Positions 29,549 through 38,581 of a stretch of 64,000 bases of DNA are shown piece after piece. The stretch is from CAIWHR01 sp963811685. GTDB lineage: Bacteria > Pseudomonadota > Gammaproteobacteria > Burkholderiales > Casimicrobiaceae. A program made the position numbers and the translations under genes. Positions within the stretch are counted from its first letter, which is position 1; each line of letters begins with the position of its first letter. The notes under the pieces are model-generated. The model ran no database searches. It was not told the origin of the DNA and saw only the letters and a list, made by a program, of their open reading frames with translations. Location: contig CAWESK010000007.1 of NCBI GenBank assembly GCA_963811685.1, positions 186,001-250,000 of the forward strand, given 5' to 3'.

Positions 29549-29710
29549 GGCGGATTCCTCGTCGAAGACAGTCGGTAGGGTGGACGCGGAGCGCGAATGG
29601 GACGGGTCGAACGGAAGCCTTCGAATCTGCGCCGAAACGTCGGGTTGTTGCAGTGCGGCATGCCGGCCAAGCGTAGCAGACGCGGCGCGACCGAGTTTGT
29701 CTCCGATCAA

Positions 29711-29740
29711 ATTGTAGGTGCGCCCCGGCGCCCCTGTCAA
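29711..29740 (-). promoter_or_regulatory. Sigma-70 promoter of the mdh operon
   Basis: On the minus strand a perfect TTGACA (29735-29740) is followed after 18 bases by TACAAT (29711-29716), the best sigma-70 match in the window. It gives a leader of about 155 bases before the mdh ATG, in which I see no further element. The GntR-type palindrome is 13 bases upstream of the -35. Confidence 0.8.
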
Positions 29741-29745
29741 TCATA

Positions 29746-29763
29746 TCTTATGTCTTATATAAG
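29746..29763. promoter_or_regulatory. Candidate GntR operator in the mdh-gntR intergenic region
   Basis: TCTTAT occurs twice as a direct repeat (29746-29751 and 29753-29758). The second copy forms a perfect inverted repeat CTTATATAAG (29754-29763). The AT-rich patch stands out in a GC-rich region and lies between the mdh -35 and the gntR start, 60 bases before the latter. HutC-type GntR regulators commonly bind short AT-rich palindromes near their own gene, so autoregulation and mdh control are inferred. Confidence 0.55.
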
Positions 29764-29823
29764 TATCAGGTTAGATGATAGGAGATAGACAAGCCGGACG
29801 GAGCGGCCGGATAATGGAACGCC

Positions 29824-30555
29824 ATGACCCTGCCGCCGCCGTCGTTCCAGCCGCTCTATCTGCAGATCAAGGCGCTGCTCGAGCGCAGCCTCGAAGCGGG
29901 CGAATGGCGGCCGGCGGAGGCGATCCCGAGCGAGCACGAGCTCGCCCGCCGCTTCGGCGTGTCGCAGGGAACCGTGCGCAAGGCGATCCAGGCGCTCGCC
30001 GCCGACAATCTCGTCGTGCGCCGGCAGGGCAAGGGCACGTTCGTCGCGACGCATACCGAGGAAAAGGCGTCGAGCTTCCGCTTCCTGCGCATTCGGCGCA
30101 ACGACGGCGAGGACGAGTATCCGGGGAGCCGGCTCCTCGACGTGCGGCGGGCCAAGGCCTCGGCCGAGGTCGCGCGCCTTCTCGCGATCAGGCCCGGCGA
30201 CGGCGTGATCCAGCTGCGCCGGATCCTCGAATACGGCGGGCGCCCCGTCATCCTGGACGAAATCGCGCTGCCGGCGGCTCTGTTCAAGGGCCTCACCAAG
30301 TCGCGCTTCGAGGCCTATCACGGCTCGATGTACGGTTTCTTCGAGACGCAGTTCGGCGTGCGGATGCTGAACGCGGAGGAGAAGCTGCGCGCGGTCGCCG
30401 CCGACCGCCGCAGCGCGCGCCTCCTGGGCGTTCCGGTGGGGACGCCGCTCCTCGCCGTCGACCGGATCACGCTGACTTATGGCGATCGGCCGGTCGAATG
30501 GCGGCGCGGACTTTGCGTGACCGCGCGGCATCATTATTTCAATCGCCTGGGCTGA
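29824..30555 (+). CDS. GntR-family (HutC-type, UTRA domain) transcriptional regulator
   Basis: The protein has 243 residues. The N-terminal winged helix contains PLYLQIKALLERSLEAGEW and EHELARRFGVSQGTVRKAIQ (about 38-57). Its basic wing is VVRRQGKGTFVA. The C-terminal UTRA effector domain (about 95-240) ends TARHHYFNRLG. It sits between the divergent mdh-prp-acnA and sdh-gltA-suc operons, and a palindrome lies in its promoter, so it is the natural candidate local regulator of the TCA/methylcitrate genes. The effector is not known; a TCA or propionate intermediate is a guess. sdhC follows after about 180 bases that contain a -10-like TATAAT. Confidence 0.9.
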   Translation: MTLPPPSFQPLYLQIKALLERSLEAGEWRPAEAIPSEHELARRFGVSQGTVRKAIQALAADNLVVRRQGKGTFVATHTEEKASSFRFLRIRRNDGEDEYPGSRLLDVRRAKASAEVARLLAIRPGDGVIQLRRILEYGGRPVILDEIALPAALFKGLTKSRFEAYHGSMYGFFETQFGVRMLNAEEKLRAVAADRRSARLLGVPVGTPLLAVDRITLTYGDRPVEWRRGLCVTARHHYFNRLG

Positions 30556-30585
30556 AAGCGTCTCGGAGCCGCCGTGGAATCGCGA

Positions 30586-30591
30586 TATAAT
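30586..30591 (+). promoter_or_regulatory. -10 element of a possible sdh promoter
   Basis: A perfect TATAAT stands 146 bases before the sdhC ATG in the otherwise featureless, GC-rich gntR-sdhC gap (30556-30736). No convincing -35 lies 16-18 bases upstream, so it would be weak or activator-dependent. sdhCDABE could also be read through from gntR. Confidence 0.4.
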
Positions 30592-30736
30592 GGCGTGCTG
30601 CTTCGCACAACGCCTGCGTATTGCGCTGACCGGCTCGGCTCCCATCGGATCGCGTTCATGCCCCATCTCTGGATCCCATCGTCGCTCGTAGCCCGCGACC
30701 GCCGCGCATGTCTCGCCGGCTTCGTCCAGGAACGGC

Positions 30737-31135
30737 ATGCCGGTCGCTGAGCGCCCGGCAAAGGACGCGCGGCCGGTCTATCTCGACCTGCCCAGGATCC
30801 GGCTACCGTTGCCGGGGATCGTCTCCTTCCTGCATCGGGTCTCGGGCGCGCTCCTGTTTCTCGTCGGCATTCCGCTGCTGCTCGCCGGCGTGGGGATGAG
30901 TCTTGCGTCGCCGGAATCCTTTGCGCAACTGCGCGGCGCCTTTGCGCATCCGCTCGCGAAACTCACGCTGCTCGCGCTCGCGTGGGCCTACCTCCATCAC
31001 TTCTGCGCCGGGATCCGCTTTCTGCTGCTCGACGTGCACCGCGGCATCGAGCTCCCGGGTGCGCGTCGCTCGAGCGTGGTCGTGCTGGTCGTCAGTCTCG
31101 CGCTGACGGCCGTTGTCGGAGCGCGGCTATGGTGA
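30737..31135 (+). CDS. sdhC: Succinate dehydrogenase cytochrome b556 subunit
   Basis: This 132-residue membrane subunit anchors SdhAB and helps bind heme b and ubiquinone. It has three hydrophobic helices (about 35-55, 72-92, 108-130). The first begins with the conserved SFLHRVSGALLF (quinone-site Ser/Arg), and the second includes YLHHFCAGIRFLLLDVHRG with the heme-ligand His. The ATG at 30737 follows AGGAA. It overlaps sdhD by seven bases. Confidence 0.93.
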   Translation: MPVAERPAKDARPVYLDLPRIRLPLPGIVSFLHRVSGALLFLVGIPLLLAGVGMSLASPESFAQLRGAFAHPLAKLTLLALAWAYLHHFCAGIRFLLLDVHRGIELPGARRSSVVVLVVSLALTAVVGARLW

Positions 31136-31482
31136 CGCGACGCGTAACCGTCGGCGCGCATTACGGCCTCAAGGACTGGCTGCTGCAGCGGCTCACTGCG
31201 GTGCTGATGGTGGCCTACACGCTGCTCCTGCTCGGCATCGCGCTGTGGAACGGCGGTTACGACTACGCGCTCTGGCGCGCGCTCTTCGGCAACGGCGCCT
31301 TCCTCCTCGCGTCGTTCCTGTTCATGGTCGCGCTCCTCTACCACGCGTGGATCGGCGTGCGCGACATCTACATGGATTACGTGAAGCCGGTCGGCGTGCG
31401 GCTCGCGCTGCAGTGCGTCTCCGTCGCCCTGCTGATCGCGTATCTCGGCTGGACGATCCAGATTCTGTGGGGAGCCCGATAG
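31129..31482 (+). CDS. sdhD: Succinate dehydrogenase membrane anchor subunit
   Basis: This 117-residue subunit has three hydrophobic helices. LKDWLLQRLTAVLM occupies about 14-27 at the first helix, and LLYHAWIGVRDIYMDYVK at about 69-86 contains the heme-ligand His and the quinone-site Asp-Tyr. Together with SdhC it forms the membrane part of complex II. The ATG at 31129 lies within the sdhC stop region (seven-base overlap) and its stop shares one base with the sdhA GTG, so translation is tightly coupled. Confidence 0.92.
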   Translation: MVTRRVTVGAHYGLKDWLLQRLTAVLMVAYTLLLLGIALWNGGYDYALWRALFGNGAFLLASFLFMVALLYHAWIGVRDIYMDYVKPVGVRLALQCVSVALLIAYLGWTIQILWGAR

Positions 31483-33245
31483 TGGCGCTTCCGGTGCGCA
31501 AGTTCGATGCGATCGTGATCGGCGCCGGTGGCTCCGGGATGCGCGCGTCGCTGCAGCTCGCCGAAGCGGGACTCTCCGTCGCGGTGCTGTCCAAGGTCTT
31601 CCCGACGCGCTCGCACACGGTCGCCGCGCAGGGAGGCATCGGCGCCGCGCTCGGCAACATGTCCGAGGACAGCTGGCTGTGGCACATGTACGACACGATC
31701 AAGGGTTCCGACTGGCTCGGCGACCAGGACGCGATAGAGTACATGTGCCGCATGGCGCCGCAGGTCGTCTACGAGCTCGAGCATTTCGGCATGCCGTTCG
31801 ATCGCAACGCCGACGGCACGATCTATCAGCGGCCTTTCGGCGGCCACATGGCCAACTTCGGCGAAAAGCCGGTGCAGCGCGCGTGCGCCGCCGCGGATCG
31901 CACCGGCCATGCGATGCTGCACACGCTTTACCAGCGCAACGTCCGCGCACGCACGCAGTTCTACGTCGAGTGGATGGCGCTCGACCTCATCCGCGATGCC
32001 GATGGCGATGTCCTCGGCGTGGTTGCGCTCGAGATGGAAACCGGCGATGTCGTCGTGCTGCAGGCGAAAGCGACGATGCTCGCCACGGGCGGCGCGGGGC
32101 GGATCTTCGCCGCCAGCACCAACGCCTTCATCAACACCGGCGACGGCCTCGGCATGGTCGCCCGCGCGGGGCTTCCGCTGCAGGACATGGAATTCTGGCA
32201 GTTCCATCCGACGGGCGTCGCCGGGGCCGGCGTGCTGATCACCGAGGGTGTGCGCGGCGAGGGCGGCATCCTCCTCAACTGCAACGGCGAGCGCTTCATG
32301 GAGCGCTATGCGCCGAACGCGAAGGATCTCGCGTCGCGCGACGTCGTCAGCCGCTCGATGGACCAGGAAATCAAGGAGGGCCGCGGCTGCGGCCCGAACA
32401 AGGACTACGTGCAGCTGAAGCTCGATCACCTCGGACCCGACGTGATCATGAAGCGGCTGCCGTCGATCCGCGAGATCGCCCTCAAGTTCGCCAACGTCGA
32501 CTGCATCAAGGAGCCGATCCCGGTGGTGCCGACGATCCATTACCAGATGGGCGGCATTCCGACCAACATCCACGGCCAGGTCGTGGCGCCGAAGGACGGC
32601 GACGACCGCGCCGTCGTCAACGGTCTCTATGCGGTCGGCGAATGCGCGTGCGTGTCCGTGCACGGCGCCAACCGGCTCGGCACCAATTCGCTGCTCGATC
32701 TCCTCGTCTTCGGTCGCGCCGCCGGCAATTTCATCGTCGATCAGGCGCTTGCGCGACAGCCCCACAAGCCGCTGCCGAAGGATGCCGCCGACCGGCCGCT
32801 CGCCCGCCTGGCACGGCTCGATGGCGCCGCGTCCGGCGAATCGGTGCCGGCGATCGCGAGCGACCTCCGCAATTCGATGCAGGCGCACTGCGGCGTCTAT
32901 CGCAACCAGGGCCTCCTTACCGAAGGGGTGCAGAAGGTGAAGGAGCTGGAACAGCGCGTGTCGCGCAGCGCGATCACTGACAAGAGCCGGACGTTCAATA
33001 CGGCGCGCGTCGAGGCGCTCGAGCTCGACAACCTGATCGAGACGGCCAAGGCGACCGTCGTATCGGCCGAGGCGCGGCGCGAATCGCGCGGGGCGCAGGC
33101 GCGCAGCGACTACCCGGAGCGCGACGACGCAAATTTCCTCAAGCACACGCTGTGGTTCCGCGACGGCAACCGCATCGCCTACAAATCGGTCAACATGAAG
33201 CCCGTCTCCGTGGAGGCGTTTCCGCCGAAAGTCCGGACCTACTGA
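31482..33245 (+). CDS. sdhA: Succinate dehydrogenase flavoprotein subunit
   Basis: This 587-residue FAD-containing catalytic subunit oxidises succinate to fumarate. The FAD Rossmann motif is IVIGAGGSGMRAS (11-23), and the covalent flavin His45 lies in FPTRSHTVAAQGG. ATGGAGR, the active-site HPTGVAGAGVLITEGVRGEGG and GANRLGTNSLLDLLVFGR complete the pattern. The GTG at 31482 is chosen because it has GGGGAG upstream and overlaps the sdhD stop; the frame is open further 5' but lacks family sequence there. sdhB starts 13 bases later. Confidence 0.96.
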   Translation: MALPVRKFDAIVIGAGGSGMRASLQLAEAGLSVAVLSKVFPTRSHTVAAQGGIGAALGNMSEDSWLWHMYDTIKGSDWLGDQDAIEYMCRMAPQVVYELEHFGMPFDRNADGTIYQRPFGGHMANFGEKPVQRACAAADRTGHAMLHTLYQRNVRARTQFYVEWMALDLIRDADGDVLGVVALEMETGDVVVLQAKATMLATGGAGRIFAASTNAFINTGDGLGMVARAGLPLQDMEFWQFHPTGVAGAGVLITEGVRGEGGILLNCNGERFMERYAPNAKDLASRDVVSRSMDQEIKEGRGCGPNKDYVQLKLDHLGPDVIMKRLPSIREIALKFANVDCIKEPIPVVPTIHYQMGGIPTNIHGQVVAPKDGDDRAVVNGLYAVGECACVSVHGANRLGTNSLLDLLVFGRAAGNFIVDQALARQPHKPLPKDAADRPLARLARLDGAASGESVPAIASDLRNSMQAHCGVYRNQGLLTEGVQKVKELEQRVSRSAITDKSRTFNTARVEALELDNLIETAKATVVSAEARRESRGAQARSDYPERDDANFLKHTLWFRDGNRIAYKSVNMKPVSVEAFPPKVRTY

Positions 33246-33258
33246 TCCGAAAGCCCCA

Positions 33259-33954
33259 ATGAAGTTCCGCATCTACCGCTACGACCCCGAAAAAGACGCC
33301 AAGCCTTACGTCAAGGACTACGACATCGCGCTCGACGTGCACGACCGGATGCTGCTCGACGCGCTGATCCGCTTGAAGGAGGTCGACGACTCGCTGTCCT
33401 TCCGGCGAAGCTGCCGCGAGGGCGTCTGCGGATCGGACGCGATGAACATCAACGGCAAGAACGGGCTCGCCTGCATCACCAACCTGAAGGAGCTCAAGGA
33501 GCCGGTCGAGCTGCGGCCGCTTCCCGGCCTGCCGGTGATTCGCGACCTCATCGTCGACATGAGCCAGTTCTTCAAGCAGTACCACTCGATCAAGCCCTAT
33601 CTCGTCAACGACACGCCGCCGCCGGAGAAGGAGCGGCTGCAGTCGCCCGCGGATCGCGAGGAGCTGGACGGCCTGTACGAATGCATCTTGTGCGCGTGCT
33701 GCTCGACGGCCTGCCCGTCGTTCTGGTGGAATCCCGACAAGTTCGTCGGCCCCGCGGGACTGCTGCAGGCGTACCGGTTCATCGCCGACTCCCGCGACGA
33801 TGCGACGAGCGAGCGCTTGGACAACCTCGAGGACCCGTACCGGCTGTTCCGCTGCCATACGATCATGAACTGCGTCGACGTGTGCCCGAAAGGATTGAAT
33901 CCGACGAAGGCGATCGGCAAGATCAAGGAAATCATGGTCAAGCGCGCCGTGTAA
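33259..33954 (+). CDS. sdhB: Succinate dehydrogenase iron-sulfur subunit
   Basis: This 231-residue protein passes electrons from FAD to ubiquinone through three clusters. The 2Fe-2S site is CREGVCGSDA plus the cysteine in NGLAC. The 4Fe-4S site is CILCACCSTACPS, and the remaining cysteines in CHTIMNCVDVCPKGL serve the 3Fe-4S and 4Fe-4S sites. Length and motif order are standard. It lies 13 bases after sdhA and 36 before sdhE. Confidence 0.97.
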   Translation: MKFRIYRYDPEKDAKPYVKDYDIALDVHDRMLLDALIRLKEVDDSLSFRRSCREGVCGSDAMNINGKNGLACITNLKELKEPVELRPLPGLPVIRDLIVDMSQFFKQYHSIKPYLVNDTPPPEKERLQSPADREELDGLYECILCACCSTACPSFWWNPDKFVGPAGLLQAYRFIADSRDDATSERLDNLEDPYRLFRCHTIMNCVDVCPKGLNPTKAIGKIKEIMVKRAV

Positions 33955-33990
33955 GGCTGCGCGCGACCCGGATCTCACGAAAGCCGCGAC

Positions 33991-34230
33991 GTGGACGCAA
34001 CGCGATTGAGCCGCCTCCGCTGGCGTTGCCGCCGGGGCCTGCTCGAGAACGATCTGGTCCTCGCGCGGTTCATGGACGCGCGCGGCGAGCGGTTGACGGA
34101 TGCCGAAGCAACGGCGATGGGAAGACTGCTCGAGTTGCCCGACGGCGAGCTCTGGGATCTCCTCTCGGGGCGTGCCGAGACCGACGATGCAACGCTGCGC
34201 ACGCTGCTTTCAGAACTGCGCGCCGCGTAA
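33991..34230 (+). CDS. sdhE: FAD assembly factor SdhE
   Basis: The protein has 79 residues from a GTG start. It carries the RGxxE motif at 15-19 (RRGLLEND) and the small five-helix layout of the SdhE/Sdh5 family, which promotes covalent attachment of FAD to SdhA. Position immediately after sdhB and before gltA agrees with the usual betaproteobacterial order. It is separated from gltA by 145 bases that hold three hairpins. Confidence 0.92.
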   Translation: MDATRLSRLRWRCRRGLLENDLVLARFMDARGERLTDAEATAMGRLLELPDGELWDLLSGRAETDDATLRTLLSELRAA

Positions 34231-34237
34231 GGATGGA

Positions 34238-34355
34238 GTCGTGGCGAACCACGACCGGCAGTAGCGACGACTCGCGGAAACGCGGTCGGCGATTGGAGGA
34301 GCGTGCCCTCGAGCCGGAGGGCGCAGTTGGGCTTGCCTGGGGTCCGGCTGACCCC
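34238..34355 (+). other. Three short hairpins between sdhE and gltA
   Basis: Three perfect small stem-loops follow one another. GTCGTGG/CCACGAC has a CGAA loop (34238-34255), GCCCTC/GAGGGC has a six-base loop (34305-34322), and GGGGTC/GACCCC has a five-base loop (34339-34355). None has a U-tract. The last lies about 10 bases before the TTGGGAG ribosome site of gltA. They could mark RNA processing or stability elements within a polycistronic message, or a structured leader; short GC-rich stems also occur by chance at this base composition. Confidence 0.4.
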
Positions 34356-34375
34356 ATGTAACACGCTTGGGAGCG

Positions 34376-35686
34376 ATGAACATGACCGACCGCACCGCAA
34401 CGCTGTCCTTTTCCGATGGAGCCCCTTCCGTCACCTTTCCCGTGCTCGAGGGAACGCTGGGCCCGGATGTGATCGACATCCGCACGCTCTACGGCAAGAC
34501 GGGCCGCTTCACCTACGACCCGGGCTTCCTGTCGACCGCGTCATGCAGCTCGGCGATTACCTACATCGACGGCGACAAGGGCGAGCTCCTCTACCGCGGC
34601 TATCCGATCGAGGAGCTGGCGGTGAAGTGCAATTTCATGGAGGTCTGCCACCTGCTGCTCTACGGCGAGCTTCCGAACAAGGACCAGAACGCGAAGTTCG
34701 TCGACCTCGTCACCCATCACACGATGGTCAACGAGCAGATGCAGTTCTTCCTGCGCGGATTCCGCCGCGATGCGCACCCGATGGCGGTGCTCACCGGCCT
34801 CGTGGGCGCGCTGAGCGCGTTCTACCCCGACTCGATGAACCTCCAGGACGCGAGGCAGCGCGACATCTCGGCGATCCGGCTGATCGCCAAGCTGCCGACA
34901 CTGGTCGCGATGTCGTACAAGTACACGATGGGCCAGCCCTACATCTATCCGCGCAACGATTTGAGCTACACGGCGAACTTCACGCGGATGATGTTCGCCA
35001 CGCCCTGCGAGGATTACAAGATCAACGACGTGCTGGTCCGCGCGCTCGACCGGATCTTCATCCTGCACGCCGACCACGAGCAGAACGCGTCGACGTCGAC
35101 AGTGCGTCTCTGCGCATCCTCGGGCACCAACCCGTTCGCCGCGATCGCGGCGGGGGTGGCGTGCCTGTGGGGACCGGCGCACGGAGGCGCGAACGAGGCC
35201 TGCCTCAGCATGCTCTACGACATCCAGAAGCAGGGCGGCGTCGCGAAGATCGGCGAGTTCATCGCCAAGGTGAAAGACAAGAATTCCGGCGTCAAGCTGA
35301 TGGGTTTCGGGCACCGCGTCTACAAGAACTACGACCCCCGCGCAAAGCTGATGCGCGAGACATGCCACGAGGTGCTGGAAGTGCTCGGGCTGCACGACGA
35401 TCCGCTCTTCAAGCTCGCGATGGCGCTGGAAAAGATCGCGCTCGAGGACGACTATTTCGTGTCCCGCAAGCTCTACCCGAACGTCGACTACTACTCGGGC
35501 ATCGTGCAGAAGGCCGTCGGCATTCCGGTGCCTCTCTTCACCGCGATCTTTGCGCTCGCGCGCACGGTCGGCTGGATTGCGCAACTGAACGAGATGATCG
35601 CCGATCCCGAATACAAGATCGGCCGCCCGCGGCAGCTTTTCTCGGGCTCGACGCGGCGCGCGGTCGTGCCCATCGCCCAGCGCTAA
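34376..35686 (+). CDS. gltA: Citrate synthase (type II)
   Basis: This enzyme of about 436 residues makes citrate from acetyl-CoA and oxaloacetate. It is of the long, NADH-regulated proteobacterial type, with an N-terminal beta domain TGRFTYDPGF-STASCSSAITYIDG. Catalytic residues lie in WGPAHGGANEACL (His), MGFGHRVYKNYDPRA (His) and the C-terminal DYYSGIVQKAVGIP (Asp region). The ATG at 34376 follows TTGGGAG; a second in-frame ATG six bases later is also possible. sucA follows after 39 bases. Confidence 0.95.
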   Translation: MNMTDRTATLSFSDGAPSVTFPVLEGTLGPDVIDIRTLYGKTGRFTYDPGFLSTASCSSAITYIDGDKGELLYRGYPIEELAVKCNFMEVCHLLLYGELPNKDQNAKFVDLVTHHTMVNEQMQFFLRGFRRDAHPMAVLTGLVGALSAFYPDSMNLQDARQRDISAIRLIAKLPTLVAMSYKYTMGQPYIYPRNDLSYTANFTRMMFATPCEDYKINDVLVRALDRIFILHADHEQNASTSTVRLCASSGTNPFAAIAAGVACLWGPAHGGANEACLSMLYDIQKQGGVAKIGEFIAKVKDKNSGVKLMGFGHRVYKNYDPRAKLMRETCHEVLEVLGLHDDPLFKLAMALEKIALEDDYFVSRKLYPNVDYYSGIVQKAVGIPVPLFTAIFALARTVGWIAQLNEMIADPEYKIGRPRQLFSGSTRRAVVPIAQR

Positions 35687-35725
35687 AGCGGCAAGGGCCG
35701 GGGGTGTTGACTTGAGGACCGGGCA

Positions 35726-38566
35726 ATGAGCGACATGCGCGAATTCGAAGCGACGAGCACGCTCTTCGGCGGCAACGTGCCGTTCATCGAGGAGCAGTAC
35801 GAGCATTACCTCGCCAACCCGGCGTCGGTGGCGGCGGACTGGCGCACCTATTTCGATTCGCTCCGCGGCGGCGCGCACGACGTCGCCCACGCGCCGGTGA
35901 TCGAATCGTTCATCCGCCTCGGCAAGAGCCGCAAGGTCGCCGGAGCGATGGTCGACGCGACCACGATGCACAAGCAGGTGCTCGTGCTGCAGCTGATCGG
36001 CAAGTTCCGCACGCTCGGCATGTTCAATGCCGACCTCGACCCGCTGAAGCGGCAGGAGAAGCGCTACATCCCCGACCTCGACATCTCCACGTACGGCTTC
36101 AGCGAAGCCGACATGGACACCGAATTCGACGTCGGCTCGTTCAAGGCCGGTGCCGACCGGATGCGGCTGCGCGATCTCATCCAGGCGCTGAAGGACACCT
36201 ATTGCCGCACGTTCGGCGCCGAGTACATGTACATCTCGGACACGTCGGTCAAGCGCTTCGTCCAGCAGCGTCTCGAGCCCATTCGCTCGCGACCCGTCTA
36301 TCCGGCGGAGCAGAAGAAGAAGATCCTCGAGCGCCTGACGGCGGCCGAGACGCTCGAGCGCTACCTGCACACGAAGTACGTCGGGCAGAAGCGATTCTCC
36401 GGCGAGGGCGGCGAAACGCTGATCCCGATGCTCGATCATCTGATCCAGCTCGCCGGGTCGATGGGCGTCCAGGAGACGGTGATCGGCATGGCGCATCGCG
36501 GGCGGCTCAACGTGCTCGTCAACACGTTCGGCAAGATGCCGGCCGATCTTTTCTCCGAATTCGAGGGCAAGCAGGCGCAGGAGCTCTCGGCCGGCGACGT
36601 GAAGTACCACCAGGGCTTCTCGTCGGACGTGGTGACGCCAGGCGGCCCGATGCACCTGACGCTCGCGTTCAATCCGTCGCATCTCGAAGCGGTCGACCCG
36701 GTCGTCGAAGGCTCGGTGCGCGCGCGCCAGCATCGGCGCGACGACGAGGCAGGCGACCAGGTGCTGCCGGTGCTGATCCACGGCGATGCGGCGCTCGCCG
36801 GGCAAGGCGTCATCCAGGAAATCCTGAACATGGCGCAGACCCGCGGCTATTACACGGGCGGGACGATCCACATCGTCGTCAACAACCAGATCGGCTTCAC
36901 GACCTCCGATCCGCGCGACACCCGCGGCACGCTCTATTGCACCGATATCGCGAAGATGGCCGAGGCGCCGATCTTCCACGTCAACGCCGACGATCCCGAG
37001 GCGTGCGTGCTGGCCATCGAGATGGCGATGGAGTACCGCAAGCAGTACCACCGCGACGTCTTCATCGACCTCGTCTGCTTCCGCCGGCTCGGCCACAACG
37101 AGGCCGACGAGCCGATGATCACGCAGCCGCTCATGTACAAGCGGATCGCGCAGCATCCGGGCACCCGCAAGCTGTATGCGGACGCGCTGGAGCGTGAAGG
37201 TGTGGTCAGCGCGGCGGATGCCGATGCGATGATCGCGACCTATCGCGCCGCAATGGACAAGGGGCTGCACACGAACACCACGATCCTGTCGAACTACAAG
37301 CCCCCCTTCTCGGTCGACTGGACGTCGTACAAGGGCCGCAAGTGGACCGAACCCTGCGACACGCGGGTGCCGATGGAGACGCTCAAGGCGGTCGCCAAGG
37401 CCGCCACCACCGTCCCCGAAGGTTTCAAGGTCCATCCGCGCGTCGAGCGCGTGCTCGCCGATCGCCGCGCGATGGGCGACGGCAAGCTGCCGCTCGACTG
37501 GGGCATGGCCGAGACGCTCGCATACGGCACGCTGCTCAACCAGGGCATCGGCGTGCGCCTCTCGGGCGAGGACACGGCGCGCGGCACCTTCTCCCACCGC
37601 CACGCGGTGCTGCATGACCAGAACCGCGAAAAGTGGGATGCCGGCACCTGGACGCCGCTCGAGCACGTGCGTGCCGAGCAGCCTGAATTCGAGGTGATCG
37701 ATTCGGTGCTCACCGAATACGGCGTTCTCGGCTTCGAATACGGGTACTCGACCTCCGATCCGCTGCGGCTCGTGATCTGGGAAGCCCAGTTCGGCGATTT
37801 CGCCAATGGCGCGCAGGTCGTCATCGACCAGTTCATCGCCTCGGGCGAAGTGAAGTGGGGACGGATCTGCGGTCTCGTCATGCTGCTTCCGCACGGATAC
37901 GAGGGGCAGGGGCCGGAGCATTCGTCGGCGCGCCCGGAGCGCTATCTGCAGCTTTGCGCCGAGCACAACATGCAGGTATGCGTGCCGTCGACGCCGGCGC
38001 AGATCTATCACCTGTTCCGCCGGCAGATGCTGCGCTCGTTCCGGCGTCCGCTGATCGTGATGAGCCCGAAGAGCCTGCTGCGGCACAAGGAGGCGGTTTC
38101 CTCGCTCGAGGACCTGGCCGACGGCCGCTTCCACAACGTGATCGGCGAGGTCGACAAGGTCACCGCGAAGAACGTGCGCCGCGTCGTCCTGTGCTCGGGC
38201 AAGGTCTACTACGAGCTCGCCGCGTTCCGGCGGGAGCACGACATCGGCGATGTCGCGATCATGCGGCTCGAGCAGCAGTACCCGTTTCCGCACGCCGAGC
38301 TGCGCGAGCATCTCGCCGAGTTTCCCGCAGCGAAGGAGCTCGTCTGGTGCCAGGAGGAGCCGCAGAACCAGGGCGCCTGGTACCGCCTGCGGTCCTATTT
38401 CCGCGGCGACGCGCTGCCGGACATGGTCGTCGCGTACGCCGGGCGTCCGGTCGCGGCGACCACCGCCGTCGGCTACATGTCGAAGCACGTCGAGCGCCAG
38501 AAGAAGCTGATCGAGGATGCCTTCGCGCCGGAGCTCTCCGACGGCGAGATGCTCATCCGAACCTGA
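35726..38566 (+). CDS. sucA: 2-oxoglutarate dehydrogenase E1 component
   Basis: This 946-residue thiamine-diphosphate enzyme decarboxylates 2-oxoglutarate and passes the succinyl group to the SucB lipoyl domain. The N-terminal FEATSTLFGGNVPFIEEQYE is the SucB-binding segment. GMAHRGRLNVLVN, FNPSHLEAVDPVVEG and HGDAALAGQGVIQE lie in the ThDP/Mg region. CFRRLGHNEADEP and LLPHGYEGQGPEHSSARPER are in the later domains. The ATG at 35726 has GAGGA upstream. It is part of the gltA-sucA-sucB-lpdA run. Confidence 0.97.
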   Translation: MSDMREFEATSTLFGGNVPFIEEQYEHYLANPASVAADWRTYFDSLRGGAHDVAHAPVIESFIRLGKSRKVAGAMVDATTMHKQVLVLQLIGKFRTLGMFNADLDPLKRQEKRYIPDLDISTYGFSEADMDTEFDVGSFKAGADRMRLRDLIQALKDTYCRTFGAEYMYISDTSVKRFVQQRLEPIRSRPVYPAEQKKKILERLTAAETLERYLHTKYVGQKRFSGEGGETLIPMLDHLIQLAGSMGVQETVIGMAHRGRLNVLVNTFGKMPADLFSEFEGKQAQELSAGDVKYHQGFSSDVVTPGGPMHLTLAFNPSHLEAVDPVVEGSVRARQHRRDDEAGDQVLPVLIHGDAALAGQGVIQEILNMAQTRGYYTGGTIHIVVNNQIGFTTSDPRDTRGTLYCTDIAKMAEAPIFHVNADDPEACVLAIEMAMEYRKQYHRDVFIDLVCFRRLGHNEADEPMITQPLMYKRIAQHPGTRKLYADALEREGVVSAADADAMIATYRAAMDKGLHTNTTILSNYKPPFSVDWTSYKGRKWTEPCDTRVPMETLKAVAKAATTVPEGFKVHPRVERVLADRRAMGDGKLPLDWGMAETLAYGTLLNQGIGVRLSGEDTARGTFSHRHAVLHDQNREKWDAGTWTPLEHVRAEQPEFEVIDSVLTEYGVLGFEYGYSTSDPLRLVIWEAQFGDFANGAQVVIDQFIASGEVKWGRICGLVMLLPHGYEGQGPEHSSARPERYLQLCAEHNMQVCVPSTPAQIYHLFRRQMLRSFRRPLIVMSPKSLLRHKEAVSSLEDLADGRFHNVIGEVDKVTAKNVRRVVLCSGKVYYELAAFRREHDIGDVAIMRLEQQYPFPHAELREHLAEFPAAKELVWCQEEPQNQGAWYRLRSYFRGDALPDMVVAYAGRPVAATTAVGYMSKHVERQKKLIEDAFAPELSDGEMLIRT

Positions 38567-38581
38567 ACCGAAAGCATCGAC

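Noticed and set aside
31113..31481. An upstream extension of sdhA by about 120 codons
   Set aside because: It lies entirely within sdhD in another frame and has no SdhA sequence; the GTG at 31482 has a ribosome site and couples to sdhD.
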